64,000 nt of DNA, taken from the NCBI GenBank assembly GCA_041941305.1, contig JBGTQJ010000021.1, positions 83,545-147,544 of the forward strand, written 5' to 3'. Position numbers and translations under genes: made by a program. The DNA comes from JANSWP01 sp041941305. Lineage in GTDB: Bacteria > Bacteroidota > Bacteroidia > Chitinophagales > Saprospiraceae. This document shows, piece after piece, positions 11,101 to 18,127 of this stretch. The notes under the pieces are model-generated. The model was not told where the DNA came from. It did no database searches and saw only the letters and a list, made by a program, of their open reading frames with translations. How positions within the stretch are numbered: the first letter of the stretch is position 1; every line of letters begins with the position of its first letter.

Positions 11101-11892
11101 GAAGTTTACAATATTAACAACTTGACTGACGACATGCTTGACGCTGACTTCGTAGCTATCAAAGTTGGTGATGTTAACGGTAATGCTGCTTACAACTTGA
11201 CTAGCACTGACGACCGTAACTTCACTGGAGCTTTGACATTCGCTACTGACGATGTTAGCTTAAAAGCTGGAGAAACTCACACTATTGAGTTTACTGCTAA
11301 TGACTTCAACGTTTCTGGTTACCAGTTCACATTGAACTTCGACCGCTCTGCTGTTGAATTCGTAGAAGTACTTCCAGGTTTGGCTCAAGTTGAAAACTTC
11401 GGAACTAGCTTAATTAGCGAAGGTGCTATCACCACTAGCTGGAATAGCAACGCTGCTAAGCAATTGTCTGCTGACGAAGTAGTATTTAGTGTAGTTGTAA
11501 CTGCTAAGACTGACGTTCAATTGAGCGACGTAATTAGCATTAACAGCCGCTACACAACTGCGGAAGCTTACAACGCTGCTGGCGAATTACAAGACGTAGC
11601 TCTTGAGTTCAACGGTACTGTTGCTGCTGCTCAGTTTGAGTTGTTGCAAAACACTCCAAACCCATTCGCAGATGCTACTGTTATTGGCTTCACATTGCCA
11701 GAAGCAACTTCTGCTACACTGACAATCTCTGACGTTTCCGGTAAGGTATTGTCAGTTATTGAAGGTGACTTTGCTCGCGGATACAACCAAGTAGTTGTTA
11801 AGCGCGACCAAGTAGCTGGAAATGGTGTACTATACTATCAGTTAGATACTCCAACTCACACGGCTACTAAGAAGATGATTTTAATTGATTAA
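5161..11892 (+). CDS. Giant T9SS-secreted HYR-repeat surface protein with P-domain-like, dockerin-like and cohesin-like modules
   Basis: The product is 2243 aa. I prefer ATG 5161 to ATG 5131 because MKKANFTKWLTAVFAMVLG is a signal peptide (cleavage near residue 28). Repeated HYR-like sandwiches with paired cysteines begin near residues 150, 360, 718, 1400, 1505 and 1650 (TCPSDIT, DKLPPI, TDNC patterns). Residues about 775-915 resemble a proprotein-convertase P domain (GTWNLSFQDDALGDDG). A dockerin-like double repeat lies at about 1884-1960, a cohesin-like domain at about 2030-2150, and a type A T9SS sorting tail at about 2160-2243 (LLQNTPNPF, ending KKMILID). It is probably a surface-attached or released adhesin or matrix protein. 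Codon use becomes strongly C-ending (TTC, GAC, AAC) in the second half, unlike the paralogue at 12974, which suggests high expression. Confidence 0.9.
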   Translation: MKKANFTKWLTAVFAMVLGCCLSLNVQAQCPVGQSEMTLNFGSGTFNGEISWDLVNTSLGTVEASQPPGGFIPNNTIVQCVPSGAYEFHAFDTFGDGWNGATVQIISSEDYSVNGCPPANQLQPPGAVLLPTTIPAGASQIFDLGAVGCEPCTITCPSDITVPNDPGECGADVTVGDPILDPSCQPVPTFTNLSATGSWTANPITVNVPATMTGAVMSNFGDVALDFTVEADMGFGFAESASLEGPDGINIFTCVNSNGDCTPTTFSTTVPQGTWNTWVANFGPDLTFEFDPCGSGINNFCNNSFTVDVSIATGALNFVNNQNANANASGFYPVGTTEVEYCALGLSGALVCCTFNVTVEDTEPPSLTCPSDITINLLPGACFGVVDFTPPFATDNCPFAGPLTSLTTNFQNSSGLISGSGGGNQFDITNNGALPILISSFDGHYAQAFNGGPGGNANFEVWYKAGTHENFENTPAAWTLLGSDMGVPMAGQGNPTPIAVGGLQVNPGETYGLYVTSVGLGTVHYDNPPAPPQVTDGTLLIDNSLGSGVAYPFFVNFEPRGWNGTIHYQIFTTDIPVTQCDATGLGPGDLFPIGVTTLCYEAVDAAGNPAQCTFDITVNEFPGAIDYVVCNDNVQVTLDEDCLAEVTADMILEGGPYGCYDEYVVTIKNAIGQVLATGGGAVGAPGALVDASFIGGTYTVEVMDPENGNIKCWGTLTVEDKLPPIMECRDLTISCTEDIPNEPAPEVSGPIYMQVEPNEPIGEPGAPNPDIHAYDFDYSIFPPGTPVEKFDVRITLIEHTWLPDLDIDVTPPDGMTTSVMTIGGCFGQEWPIDALFTDEQFGGQAITLCIDLDCGGCPLQVLQAGVSQATYMEDNFVGRDAGGTWNLSFQDDALGDDGVIVLAGMTVTATAPQIGVFDACDGTPPNIDLTFEESYDDGDCGEASRVYTRKWTAEDNSGNQTQCTQLITVARPGLGDVELPGDVMWTCNQYAIYPNIIDPTELHDYITDTDPATGIINVNLDPLCDDDDGTIIFCTVPNETKDREDINSTNVANGGLGCPGELCGENGLDDADVLELTGSGRPEITGRPIFNGDLCGLSIDHEDIWIDECEGTFKILRTWTLIDWCTDPVAVLEHNQVIKVVDVEGPELTTPNTPGQQMNINVYESSSPTQGPHQVCTGHVVIPPATSAGDVCSSVAGWYTELWTRAATSTPADPVGGMLVATIPSNGGIFWDIPLLENGQNARYVVRYVNKDECDNQTEGLMEITTVDRVPPVAVCDEITEISVTNNGGVGDGCSTLYAEDLDDGSYDNCKPVHYLMAKMDDSFSQDIFNRCYYPSRDFCCEEVGEDVQVILLVLDGDPSAFFTTFESATLGCDGTPGLFLTSGFSALNYNTCMVTVGVVDKLPPIVVQCPGPRDITCDQWWDEYEVPVSLCNGDAACIDGVLTPDFGAPEFYDNCAVNITPTVNINIDQCGNGTITRTWQAVDDAGNGPATCTQVIRVHHVSDWVVEFPADITVDCGTDAPDFGEPDIFFETCELLAVSYEDTYYDVVPDACYKIVRDWTVINWCVVGDDIDQEVVEVPEQAMPFQYRDLDGDGIPWEPRVFRDSWNGVNFPDAADALTGLNLPPDTDPDLDPWDGYIVYQQVIKVRDQVAPEFPNGCAIPDVCIEDNTCGATVTLPQQDIQDCSDDTTLSVDSDLGSGFGPFQNVAPGTYSVTYSVMDNCGNSNACASSVTVLDCKKPTPYCKNGIVVEVMQTGCIEIWANDLDDGSFDNCPGGVKLSFSADVNDTSVEFCCDQIGQQNVQLWVTDASNNQDFCNTFVIVEDNMDACGGGDDPLVAGTTATEAGNGVTDVDVTINEASGWSNNVMTDANGQFDLGAVPTGDDYTITPVKDVDPLNGVSTFDLVLISKHILGVQPLDSPYKLIAADANNTETVTTFDLVVIRKLILFIDDEFPNNTSWRFVRADHQFSDATNPWATDIPEVYNINNLTDDMLDADFVAIKVGDVNGNAAYNLTSTDDRNFTGALTFATDDVSLKAGETHTIEFTANDFNVSGYQFTLNFDRSAVEFVEVLPGLAQVENFGTSLISEGAITTSWNSNAAKQLSADEVVFSVVVTAKTDVQLSDVISINSRYTTAEAYNAAGELQDVALEFNGTVAAAQFELLQNTPNPFADATVIGFTLPEATSATLTISDVSGKVLSVIEGDFARGYNQVVVKRDQVAGNGVLYYQLDTPTHTATKKMILID

Positions 11893-11906
11893 TAATTAGG
11901 ATATAC

Positions 11907-11940
11907 GGTGGGGCGCTTGCCCCACCACTTTTTTCCTTTT
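11907..11940 (+). terminator. Intrinsic terminator of the giant HYR gene
   Basis: GGTGGGGC (11907-11914) pairs with GCCCCACC (11919-11926) around a 4-nt loop, followed by a T-rich run. It begins 14 bp after the stop codon. Confidence 0.85.
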
Positions 11941-12083
11941 ATTAATTGAGATTAGATTTGAATGGGATATATATATTTTAAAAATAATATTTTGTATTAT
12001 ATAAAAATTTAAGGCGATTGGATTGTATGTGATTCACAAGAACCGTTTTCAGGATATATATACTTAAATCGGTTTTTGGGATG

Positions 12084-12118
12084 GCCTCTCTCCACTTCAA
12101 TGGAGGGGGGCTTTTTTT
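12084..12118 (+). terminator. Second intrinsic terminator downstream of the giant gene
   Basis: An 11-bp stem with two G-T pairs (12084-12094 with 12101-12111) has a 6-nt loop and is followed by seven T. It may be a backup terminator or the end of a small RNA between 11940 and 12118. Confidence 0.7.
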
Positions 12119-12230
12119 GTTTATCAAAGTTCAAGCGCAAGTTCAAGTCCAAGTTCAAGATTAAGATCAAGCTCAATTTGAGACTTGATTTTGTTTTTGA
12201 ACTTGGGCTTTTTTTGTTTATCAAAGTTCA
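12108..12230. repeat. 26-bp direct repeats around an AAGTTC hexamer array
   Basis: The same 26 bp (GGGC, seven T, then GTTTATCAAAGTTCA) occurs at 12108-12133 and at 12205-12230. Between them lies a degenerate hexamer array of AAGTTC/AAGATT/AAGCTC type. The second copy ends directly at the 167-bp palindromic element. Translations of this stretch (KFKFKF or LNLNLNL patterns) are artefacts of the repeat. Confidence 0.75.
12147..12215 (+). terminator. Hairpin terminator formed by the hexamer array
   Basis: GTCCAAGTTCAA (12147-12158) pairs with TTGAACTTGGGC (12197-12208) with one G-T pair. The loop contains a further ATCAAG/CTTGAT stem, and seven T follow. This makes three terminator-like structures within 310 bp after the giant gene. 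Confidence 0.5.
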
Positions 12231-12231
12231 G

Positions 12232-12398
12232 TACACTGTATTTGAAATAAGTTAAAATCGAAACAGAGCAGTTGGATTTTGCAATCCAACGTTTTTCAAC
12301 TAATGATTCCACTGTTAGTTTTCATTTACCCCCCGGCATGTCGGGTTACAAAACCCGACCGCTCACAGCCAGCATTAAGATATTTTGATTACACTGTA
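12232..12398. repeat. 167-bp palindromic element, copy 1
   Basis: The element is bounded by TACACTGTA at both ends (12232-12240 and 12390-12398), part of an imperfect terminal inverted repeat. It holds two hairpins, each with 8-bp arms and a 4-nt loop: GTTGGATT/AATCCAAC at 12271-12290 and GTCGGGTT/AACCCGAC at 12340-12359. It codes for nothing recognisable. A second copy of exactly the same length lies at 17126-17292, also after a giant HYR gene. Confidence 0.85.
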
Positions 12399-12470
12399 TT
12401 CAGATTCAAGTTCAAGTTCTGGACCAAGTTCAAAATTCAAATTAAACTTGGACTTGATCTTGAGCGTTGA
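12399..12470. repeat. Degenerate AAGTTC/AAATTC hexamer array
   Basis: This array lies directly right of the palindromic element and consists of units like TTCAAG, GACCAAG and TTCAAA, ending with an inverted CTTGGACTTGATCTTG stretch. It mirrors the array left of the element, so the element sits inside a hexamer tract. Confidence 0.6.
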
Positions 12471-12973
12471 CTTTTATTTTAGGCACGGTTTTTATATTAA
12501 ATATTCTGTGATATAAAAAATGTTTTAATGTGTTTGGTCGAGTTACTAGAAAAGACCTACCACACAACTTCTATTCTTACCAAAATTACACTACACAAAA
12601 CTGGTCATTTACTATTGAGAAATTAGAAGAAAGGGTAAAGAAAGATTGGTAATGGACAAAAAATGATAAATTTATTTTTTGATCACTACTTTATGAGAAA
12701 ACCTACATCTTTCCAAAGCGCCAACAAATTCAAAAAGCGCATTTACCATTCTTAACAAGGCTTTTAAAAACACTAGTGAGCTAGTGGAATCATTGCTTTC
12801 CCGCCAATGGCAAAACCATGGAGCGCGATTTTTGAACTTTTGCTATGCTCACTGCCAATTGTAATAGGACATCGATATCTTATAATCAACTGATTGTGTG
12901 TTGGTTATGGCTGTGATTTCTATGCCCATACCAAAATTCAATCTCTTTTTACCAATACCCAAAACTGAGTCCT
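12471..12973. other. Intergenic region upstream of the second HYR gene
   Basis: About 500 bp of AT-rich sequence. A 45-codon open stretch ending at 12654 reads plausibly like a protein C-terminus but has no start or family match, so I do not call it. The promoter of the gene at 12974 should lie here; I see no clear consensus. Confidence 0.4.
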
Positions 12974-15900
12974 ATGAGAAAGAACGAAACCACCCTTTTG
13001 AAAGACACTTTTTTGAAAATCAGCCAACTATTTGTTGTGCTTTTGTTATTTTTTCAAACTCCCCTATTTGCAAATGTTTCCTGTACAATGGCTTGCGAAG
13101 ACATGACCATTGTCGGTGTAGGAGATAATTGCCTGGCCAACATTCAATGGTCAACAATTGATGAAGCTTCTGTCTGTGACCCTCCTTTTGAGGTGACAGT
13201 AGAAACCATTTTTGGAGAAATTATCGCTTCTGACCTTGAATTTGTTGAATTTCCAGCAACTGATTTAATTGGAGAATTATTACAGGTGACGCTGACTGAC
13301 CCTGATTCAGGGAATTCTTGTTGGGGACATTTAGTGCTCCAAGATGAGCAAAACCCTGAAATTAGTTCATGCCCTGATGTTACTATTAGCTGTACAGCTT
13401 CAACTGAACCTGATGATTTACCAGAAATTGAAGCAGCAGATAATTGCACTACATTGGATACCAATTATGTAGATACCGTAATTGGACCTGATTGCCTTTC
13501 TTCCGGAGATGTCATTAAAGTAATAGAAAGAAGATGGACCGTTGAAGATTTCTACGGCAATGTATCTGATACCTGTACCCAAACCATTTCAATAGAGCGA
13601 CCTGATTTTCCTGTAGTAGGTGATCCTGGTGATATCGTCTGGCCTCCGGATAATTTCCCCTGTGACATCGAATCAAATCAGCCAGAACATACAGGATATC
13701 CAACTATTGATGGTCATCCAATCCTGCCTGGAAATAATTGTGAGATCATCGTAACCATTCTCGGGGAAACTGTTTTTGATACGACCGTGAATAATGGACT
13801 TCGATTGATAAGAACCTGGCAGGTAGTGACGCATTGTCCAACGACAATGATTTTTACTCATGACCAAAGTATTATAGTAAGTGATTCTGAGCCGCCGGTG
13901 ATTGATTGTGAATCTGAAATTTTTATTTCTACAGATCCAGATGAGTGCTTTGCAACCATTGAATTAGAAGGTCCCGAATCTATTACAGATAATTGTAGTA
14001 CTGATTTTGACATTTTCTTCTTCAACCCCTTGATCAATGCAACTCAATCCATAACAGATCCGCCATATATTGCTCCTGTTGGAACCCACACCATTACCTA
14101 TATAGTTGCAGATGAAAATGGACTTGAAACCACCTGTGAGGTAGATATTATTGTAGAGGATACCCAACCTCCAGCAGCTGTATGTGACGAGTTTACAGTA
14201 GTTGCATTGACTTCAAATGGAGAAGCGGTTGTACCTGCTTTTAATTTTGACAATGGTAGTTATGACAATTGCGGGCCTGTTCACTTCCTGGCAAGCAGAG
14301 ATGGAGCACCTTTTGAACCCAATATCACATTTTATTGTGGTGATGCGATCGCAGATACCAATGTCATGGTAATTCTTCGGGCTGTAGAATTCTTAAATGA
14401 CATGAATTTCAACGATTGTATGATTGAAGTTAATGTCCAGGATAAATTACCTCCTTTATTGATTTGTCCAGATGATGTGACTATTGATTGTGAGGATGAT
14501 TTTTCAGATTTAAGTGTGTATGGTGCGCCCACACCTTATGACAACTGTGTTTCAAGTGTTGTCATAAGTGAAGACAGCGATATTGATATTGCCATGTGTG
14601 GTACAGGCACGATTACCAGAGAATTTACTGGTACAGATGGAGTAGGGCTTGTAGGGCTTTGCACTCAAGTCATTACGGTGAATAATTTGACCCCATTTCA
14701 AGGCAGCTCAATCACCTGGCCATTGGATACTACGATTATGGATGAATGTCCAGAACCGAATGAGTTGGATCCCGAAGATTTAGATCCTGGATATAATGAA
14801 CCTGTTATTGATAATGCCAGCTGCGCTATGATAGCAGAGAGCTATACCAATCAATTTTTTGATATCGACTTTCCAGCATGTTACAAAATAGTTCGGGACT
14901 GGACCCTGATTGATTGGTGTCAGTATGATCCTGTAAATAATCCGGGAGTTGGTATATGGAAACATCAACAGGTAATTAAAATAAAAGATACAACTCCCCC
15001 CATCATTACGGCTTGCGCTGCAGTACAAATGGTGGGAACGGTGGATGTGAATTGTCAATTTGCAGAAGTCACAATGTCCGAACTTGATTTGGATATTGAT
15101 TGCAACAGCGAGGAAGAATTGCATATTTCAAATAATTCACTATACGCAACCAGTAATACAGACGCAAGTGGCCAGTATCCCATTGGTACACATACGGTTG
15201 CATTCCAGGTACAGGATGGTTGTGGGAATAAATCCTCTTGTTCTACTACAATCATTGTCGCCGATAACCGCAAGCCTGTAGCATTTTGCAAAACAGGTAC
15301 AACCAGAAATTTGGAATTGAACGGTTTGGACTTGAATATTACTGTATTTGCAGAAGATTTAGATGATGATAGTTTTGATCATTGTGTAGATCAAGACCAG
15401 CTAACCTTCACCATTCAACTGCATGACCCAAATGTTCCAAATTCATCCCCTCCTCCAATAACTGCAACCTCAATGGTTTTTGATTGCAATTATATGGGGG
15501 ATAATGTAGTGGAAATTTGGGTGACTGATCAAAATGATAATAGCTCAAAGTGCGCTTTTAATCCAATTATTAATATTCAGGATACGGGAGATAAGTGTGA
15601 TGATCCATTGATAGCTTCAATCACAGGAGAGATTAAAAACGAGATGGGATATGAAGTGGAAGATGTGATGGTACATGTTGAAGGCAGCAATGCTTTCCCA
15701 GACACTACTGGCTTTGGTGGAAGTTTTGCCTTTCCTAGTATTCCTCTAGGGTTTAATTATACGGTTATGCCTGAAAAGGATATGCACCCGCTTAACGGTG
15801 TAACTACCTATGATATGGTTTTGATTAGTAAGCATGTCCTGAATGTCAAGAAACTAGATTCTCCATACAAGATTATTGCAGCAGATGTCAACAAATCAGG

Positions 15901-16867
15901 GACGGTTACTACATTGGACATCGTAGAGCTTCGAAAGCTGATTTTGATGATAAATGATGACTTCCCAAATAATAAATCCTGGAGATTTGTAGAAAAAACA
16001 CATCAGTTTTCAAATCCAGAGGATCCTTTTAATTCAGCATTTCCGGAAACGCTGGAAGTGGAGAATTTTAATCAGGATGAACTGGAGGCCAATTTTACCG
16101 GAATAAAGGTTGGAGATGTAAACAATACGGCATTGCCAAATTCACTGATGAATTCTGATGATAGAAGTGAATTGGATGATTTGGTGTTTGTTGTTGAAAA
16201 TCAGGAAGTTAAAAGTGGTGAATTCATTGCGATTGATTTTAAATTACAAGAACTGACAACACTTTTAGGTTACCAATTTACACTGAATTTTGATCCAACT
16301 GCTCTTGAATTTATTGAAATTGCTGAAAGGAACACTAGCAAACTTACAGAAGATAATTTTGGATTATCCTTTTTAGATGAAGGAGTCATTACTGCCAGTT
16401 GGTTTGATTTGAACAGGGTCTCCTTTGAAGAAGAAACCCCACTATTTACTTTGGTGTTCAGAGCAAAAATGAAGGCTACAATTAGTGATTTGATCGAAAT
16501 CAATTCCAGCTATACTGCTGCAGAGGCTTATGATGAAAATGAAGCATTATTAAACGTACAACTAGAATTTGAAAACCCTTATCCCATGGACACGAATTTG
16601 AAATCGACATTTGAATTGTACCAAAATCAACCGAATCCTTTTAAAAAGGAAACCCTTATTCGATTCAGGTTACCGGAAGCTACTGAGGGACGACTTACGA
16701 TTTATGATCTTTCTGGAAAGGTGTTAAAATCAATAAACCAGGAATTCGGAAAAGGTTACAATGAATTAAACATTGAAAAAAGTGATTTAAACGGCACTGG
16801 TGTGCTGTATTATCAACTCGAAACACCCGATTACACTGCTACTAAGAAAATGATATTGTTGAATTAA
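12974..16867 (+). CDS. T9SS-secreted HYR-repeat protein, shorter paralogue of the giant protein
   Basis: The product is 1297 aa. A signal peptide occupies residues 1-33 (hydrophobic core FVVLLLFFQTPLFA). Cys-paired HYR-like sandwiches follow (SCPDVTISC, DKLPPLLICPDDVTIDC, DTTPPIITAC). A dockerin-like double repeat is at about 929-1006 (MHPLNGVTTYDMVLISKHVL), a cohesin-like domain at about 1075-1190, and a T9SS tail at about 1213-1297 (ELYQNQPNPF, ending KKMILLN). From the dockerin-like part to the end it is clearly homologous to the C-terminus of the 2243-aa protein. Codon use is the ordinary AT-ending type (TTT, GAT, AAT). It is probably an extracellular adhesin or matrix protein from a local duplication. 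Confidence 0.9.
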   Translation: MRKNETTLLKDTFLKISQLFVVLLLFFQTPLFANVSCTMACEDMTIVGVGDNCLANIQWSTIDEASVCDPPFEVTVETIFGEIIASDLEFVEFPATDLIGELLQVTLTDPDSGNSCWGHLVLQDEQNPEISSCPDVTISCTASTEPDDLPEIEAADNCTTLDTNYVDTVIGPDCLSSGDVIKVIERRWTVEDFYGNVSDTCTQTISIERPDFPVVGDPGDIVWPPDNFPCDIESNQPEHTGYPTIDGHPILPGNNCEIIVTILGETVFDTTVNNGLRLIRTWQVVTHCPTTMIFTHDQSIIVSDSEPPVIDCESEIFISTDPDECFATIELEGPESITDNCSTDFDIFFFNPLINATQSITDPPYIAPVGTHTITYIVADENGLETTCEVDIIVEDTQPPAAVCDEFTVVALTSNGEAVVPAFNFDNGSYDNCGPVHFLASRDGAPFEPNITFYCGDAIADTNVMVILRAVEFLNDMNFNDCMIEVNVQDKLPPLLICPDDVTIDCEDDFSDLSVYGAPTPYDNCVSSVVISEDSDIDIAMCGTGTITREFTGTDGVGLVGLCTQVITVNNLTPFQGSSITWPLDTTIMDECPEPNELDPEDLDPGYNEPVIDNASCAMIAESYTNQFFDIDFPACYKIVRDWTLIDWCQYDPVNNPGVGIWKHQQVIKIKDTTPPIITACAAVQMVGTVDVNCQFAEVTMSELDLDIDCNSEEELHISNNSLYATSNTDASGQYPIGTHTVAFQVQDGCGNKSSCSTTIIVADNRKPVAFCKTGTTRNLELNGLDLNITVFAEDLDDDSFDHCVDQDQLTFTIQLHDPNVPNSSPPPITATSMVFDCNYMGDNVVEIWVTDQNDNSSKCAFNPIINIQDTGDKCDDPLIASITGEIKNEMGYEVEDVMVHVEGSNAFPDTTGFGGSFAFPSIPLGFNYTVMPEKDMHPLNGVTTYDMVLISKHVLNVKKLDSPYKIIAADVNKSGTVTTLDIVELRKLILMINDDFPNNKSWRFVEKTHQFSNPEDPFNSAFPETLEVENFNQDELEANFTGIKVGDVNNTALPNSLMNSDDRSELDDLVFVVENQEVKSGEFIAIDFKLQELTTLLGYQFTLNFDPTALEFIEIAERNTSKLTEDNFGLSFLDEGVITASWFDLNRVSFEEETPLFTLVFRAKMKATISDLIEINSSYTAAEAYDENEALLNVQLEFENPYPMDTNLKSTFELYQNQPNPFKKETLIRFRLPEATEGRLTIYDLSGKVLKSINQEFGKGYNELNIEKSDLNGTGVLYYQLETPDYTATKKMILLN

Positions 16868-17059
16868 AGACTTTGCCCGGTTTTCCCATACCGTGCCTGG
16901 CTTTATTCTTTTGTGCATTATCATTTCAAGTGCTACATAAAAACCAAAAACCGATTGTACCGGAGGGTATTTCACAAGAACTACCAAAACTCTGGAGATG
17001 TCATCCCAGACCAGGTTCCTAATATAGGAACAACCTTTTTCTAACCGATTTAGGTTTGA

Positions 17060-17093
17060 AGTCCTTGCTCGCGATTGTGGGCAGGGGCTTTTT
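17060..17093 (+). terminator. Intrinsic terminator after the second HYR gene
   Basis: AGTCCTTGCTC (17060-17070) pairs over 11 positions, four of them G-T, with GGGCAGGGGCT (17079-17089). The loop is 8 nt and a short T run follows. Confidence 0.65.
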
Positions 17094-17125
17094 AAGTTTA
17101 AGATTAAGATTAAGTTTAAGATTAA
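17094..17125. repeat. AAGTTT/AAGATT hexamer array
   Basis: A short run of AAGTTT, AAGATT, AAGATT, AAGTTT, AAGATT units ends at the 167-bp element. This is the same arrangement as at 12121-12231. Confidence 0.7.
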
Positions 17126-17292
17126 TACACTGTAATTGAAATTAATCAAAATCGGAAGGGAGCAGTTGGATTTTGCAATCCAACGTATTTCAACTAATAA
17201 TTCCACGAAGGGTATTCATTCAGCCCCTGGCATGTCGGGTTACAAAACCCGACCGCTCAAAGTCAGCTTTAAGAAATTTCGATTACACTGTA
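17126..17292. repeat. 167-bp palindromic element, copy 2
   Basis: TACACTGTA bounds the element (17126-17134 and 17284-17292). The outer arms read TACACTGTAATTGAAATT and, from the other end, TACAGTGTAATCGAAATT, so there is an imperfect terminal inverted repeat of about 18 bp. The hairpins at 17165-17184 and 17234-17253 have the same arms and loops as in copy 1. The length equals copy 1. Confidence 0.85.
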
Positions 17293-17330
17293 TTTAAGAT
17301 CAAGTTTAAGATCAAGTTTAATACACTGTA
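17293..17330. repeat. AAGATC/AAGTTT hexamer array with third TACACTGTA
   Basis: Units AAGATC, AAGTTT, AAGATC, AAGTTT follow the element and end in another TACACTGTA at 17322-17330, which may be the end of a second, mostly lost copy. From 17331 to the sigma factor gene I see nothing else definite. Confidence 0.6.
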
Positions 17331-17519
17331 ATTTTCATTCAAAAAGGATCTTAATTTACTTTGGTTAACCTGTACTCAAGTCTAATTTCTAGTAAAACAA
17401 TACCCCCTTTAAATGCCGTCTTTGGGATTATGAAAATCTTCCAACATTGTTCATCCCCCAATAAAAACATATTTTTGAACTCTTGAAATGTAACAAATCT
17501 ATCAAACGGCAATAGATAA

Positions 17520-18095
17520 ATGACAAATAGTAAAATAACAGAAAAAGAATTGCTCGAAGGCTTGCAAACTAAACAGCCAGGCACCTTTCGTTACCTCTAT
17601 AAAAAATTTGGACCGATGGTGTTGGCGCATGTGATGAAAAATAGTGGCTCGCGGGAAGATGGAGATGAAATTTTGCAACGAACAGTCCTCAAAGTATGGG
17701 AAAAGGTAAATACTGGTGCCTATCAGGCTCAGGGGAAATTTGATCAGTTTTTCTATTCTGTTGCCACCAATATGTGGTTGGATGAGCTTCGCAGCAGGCG
17801 CCGTAAACCAGTAAGTAGACTAGGTAAAAGTGAAGAATATTTGCAAGATGAAGGTGAAGAAGACTGGTCTCGGAAAGTTGTAAAAAATGATTCTATAGAT
17901 GCAATTTATAGAGGGCTGAAAAAGTTGGGAGATACTTGTAAGGAATTGATAGAGATGTATCATTTTCAGGAAATTTCATTGAAGGAAATAGCTGAGATTA
18001 AACAATATGACTATGGTAACCTTCGCAAGCGAATCTTTGATTGCCGCAATCGCCTGAAGCGTTTGGCGACTGAAGAATTGTCATATATTAATTGA
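17520..18095 (+). CDS. ECF-type RNA polymerase sigma factor
   Basis: The product is 191 aa. It has a sigma region 2 (about 20-85: FRYLYKKFGPMVLAHV, then DEILQRTVLKVWEKV, FDQFFYSVATNMWLDELRSR) and a region 4 helix-turn-helix (about 125-185: LGDTCKELIEMYHFQEISLKEIAEI). Size and layout fit a small group IV sigma factor that redirects RNA polymerase to a limited set of promoters. The next gene starts 32 bp downstream and encodes a single-span membrane protein, a common arrangement for a sigma/anti-sigma pair. The target genes are unknown; the HYR genes directly upstream are candidates by position only. Confidence 0.85.
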   Translation: MTNSKITEKELLEGLQTKQPGTFRYLYKKFGPMVLAHVMKNSGSREDGDEILQRTVLKVWEKVNTGAYQAQGKFDQFFYSVATNMWLDELRSRRRKPVSRLGKSEEYLQDEGEEDWSRKVVKNDSIDAIYRGLKKLGDTCKELIEMYHFQEISLKEIAEIKQYDYGNLRKRIFDCRNRLKRLATEELSYIN

Positions 18096-18127
18096 CGCAA
18101 CTTGAATTATTTTTTTAATTTTTGATT

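Noticed and set aside
10810..11620. Cellulosome-type scaffold
   Set aside because: No glycoside hydrolase or carbohydrate-binding module is seen; dockerin-like and cohesin-like modules are common in unrelated Bacteroidota surface proteins.
12121..12470. Hexamer arrays considered as a CRISPR-like array
   Set aside because: Units are six bases and degenerate, with no spacers of uniform length and no cas genes.
12510..12654. 45-codon open stretch that reads like a protein C-terminus
   Set aside because: No start codon in good context and no family similarity that I can name; not enough to call even a pseudogene.
12124..17206. Similar minus-strand frames at 12124-12312 and 16787-17206 sharing WIAKSNCS
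   Set aside because: The shared peptide comes from translating the 167-bp palindromic element; both frames overlap terminators and repeats, and the second also overlaps the end of the HYR gene.
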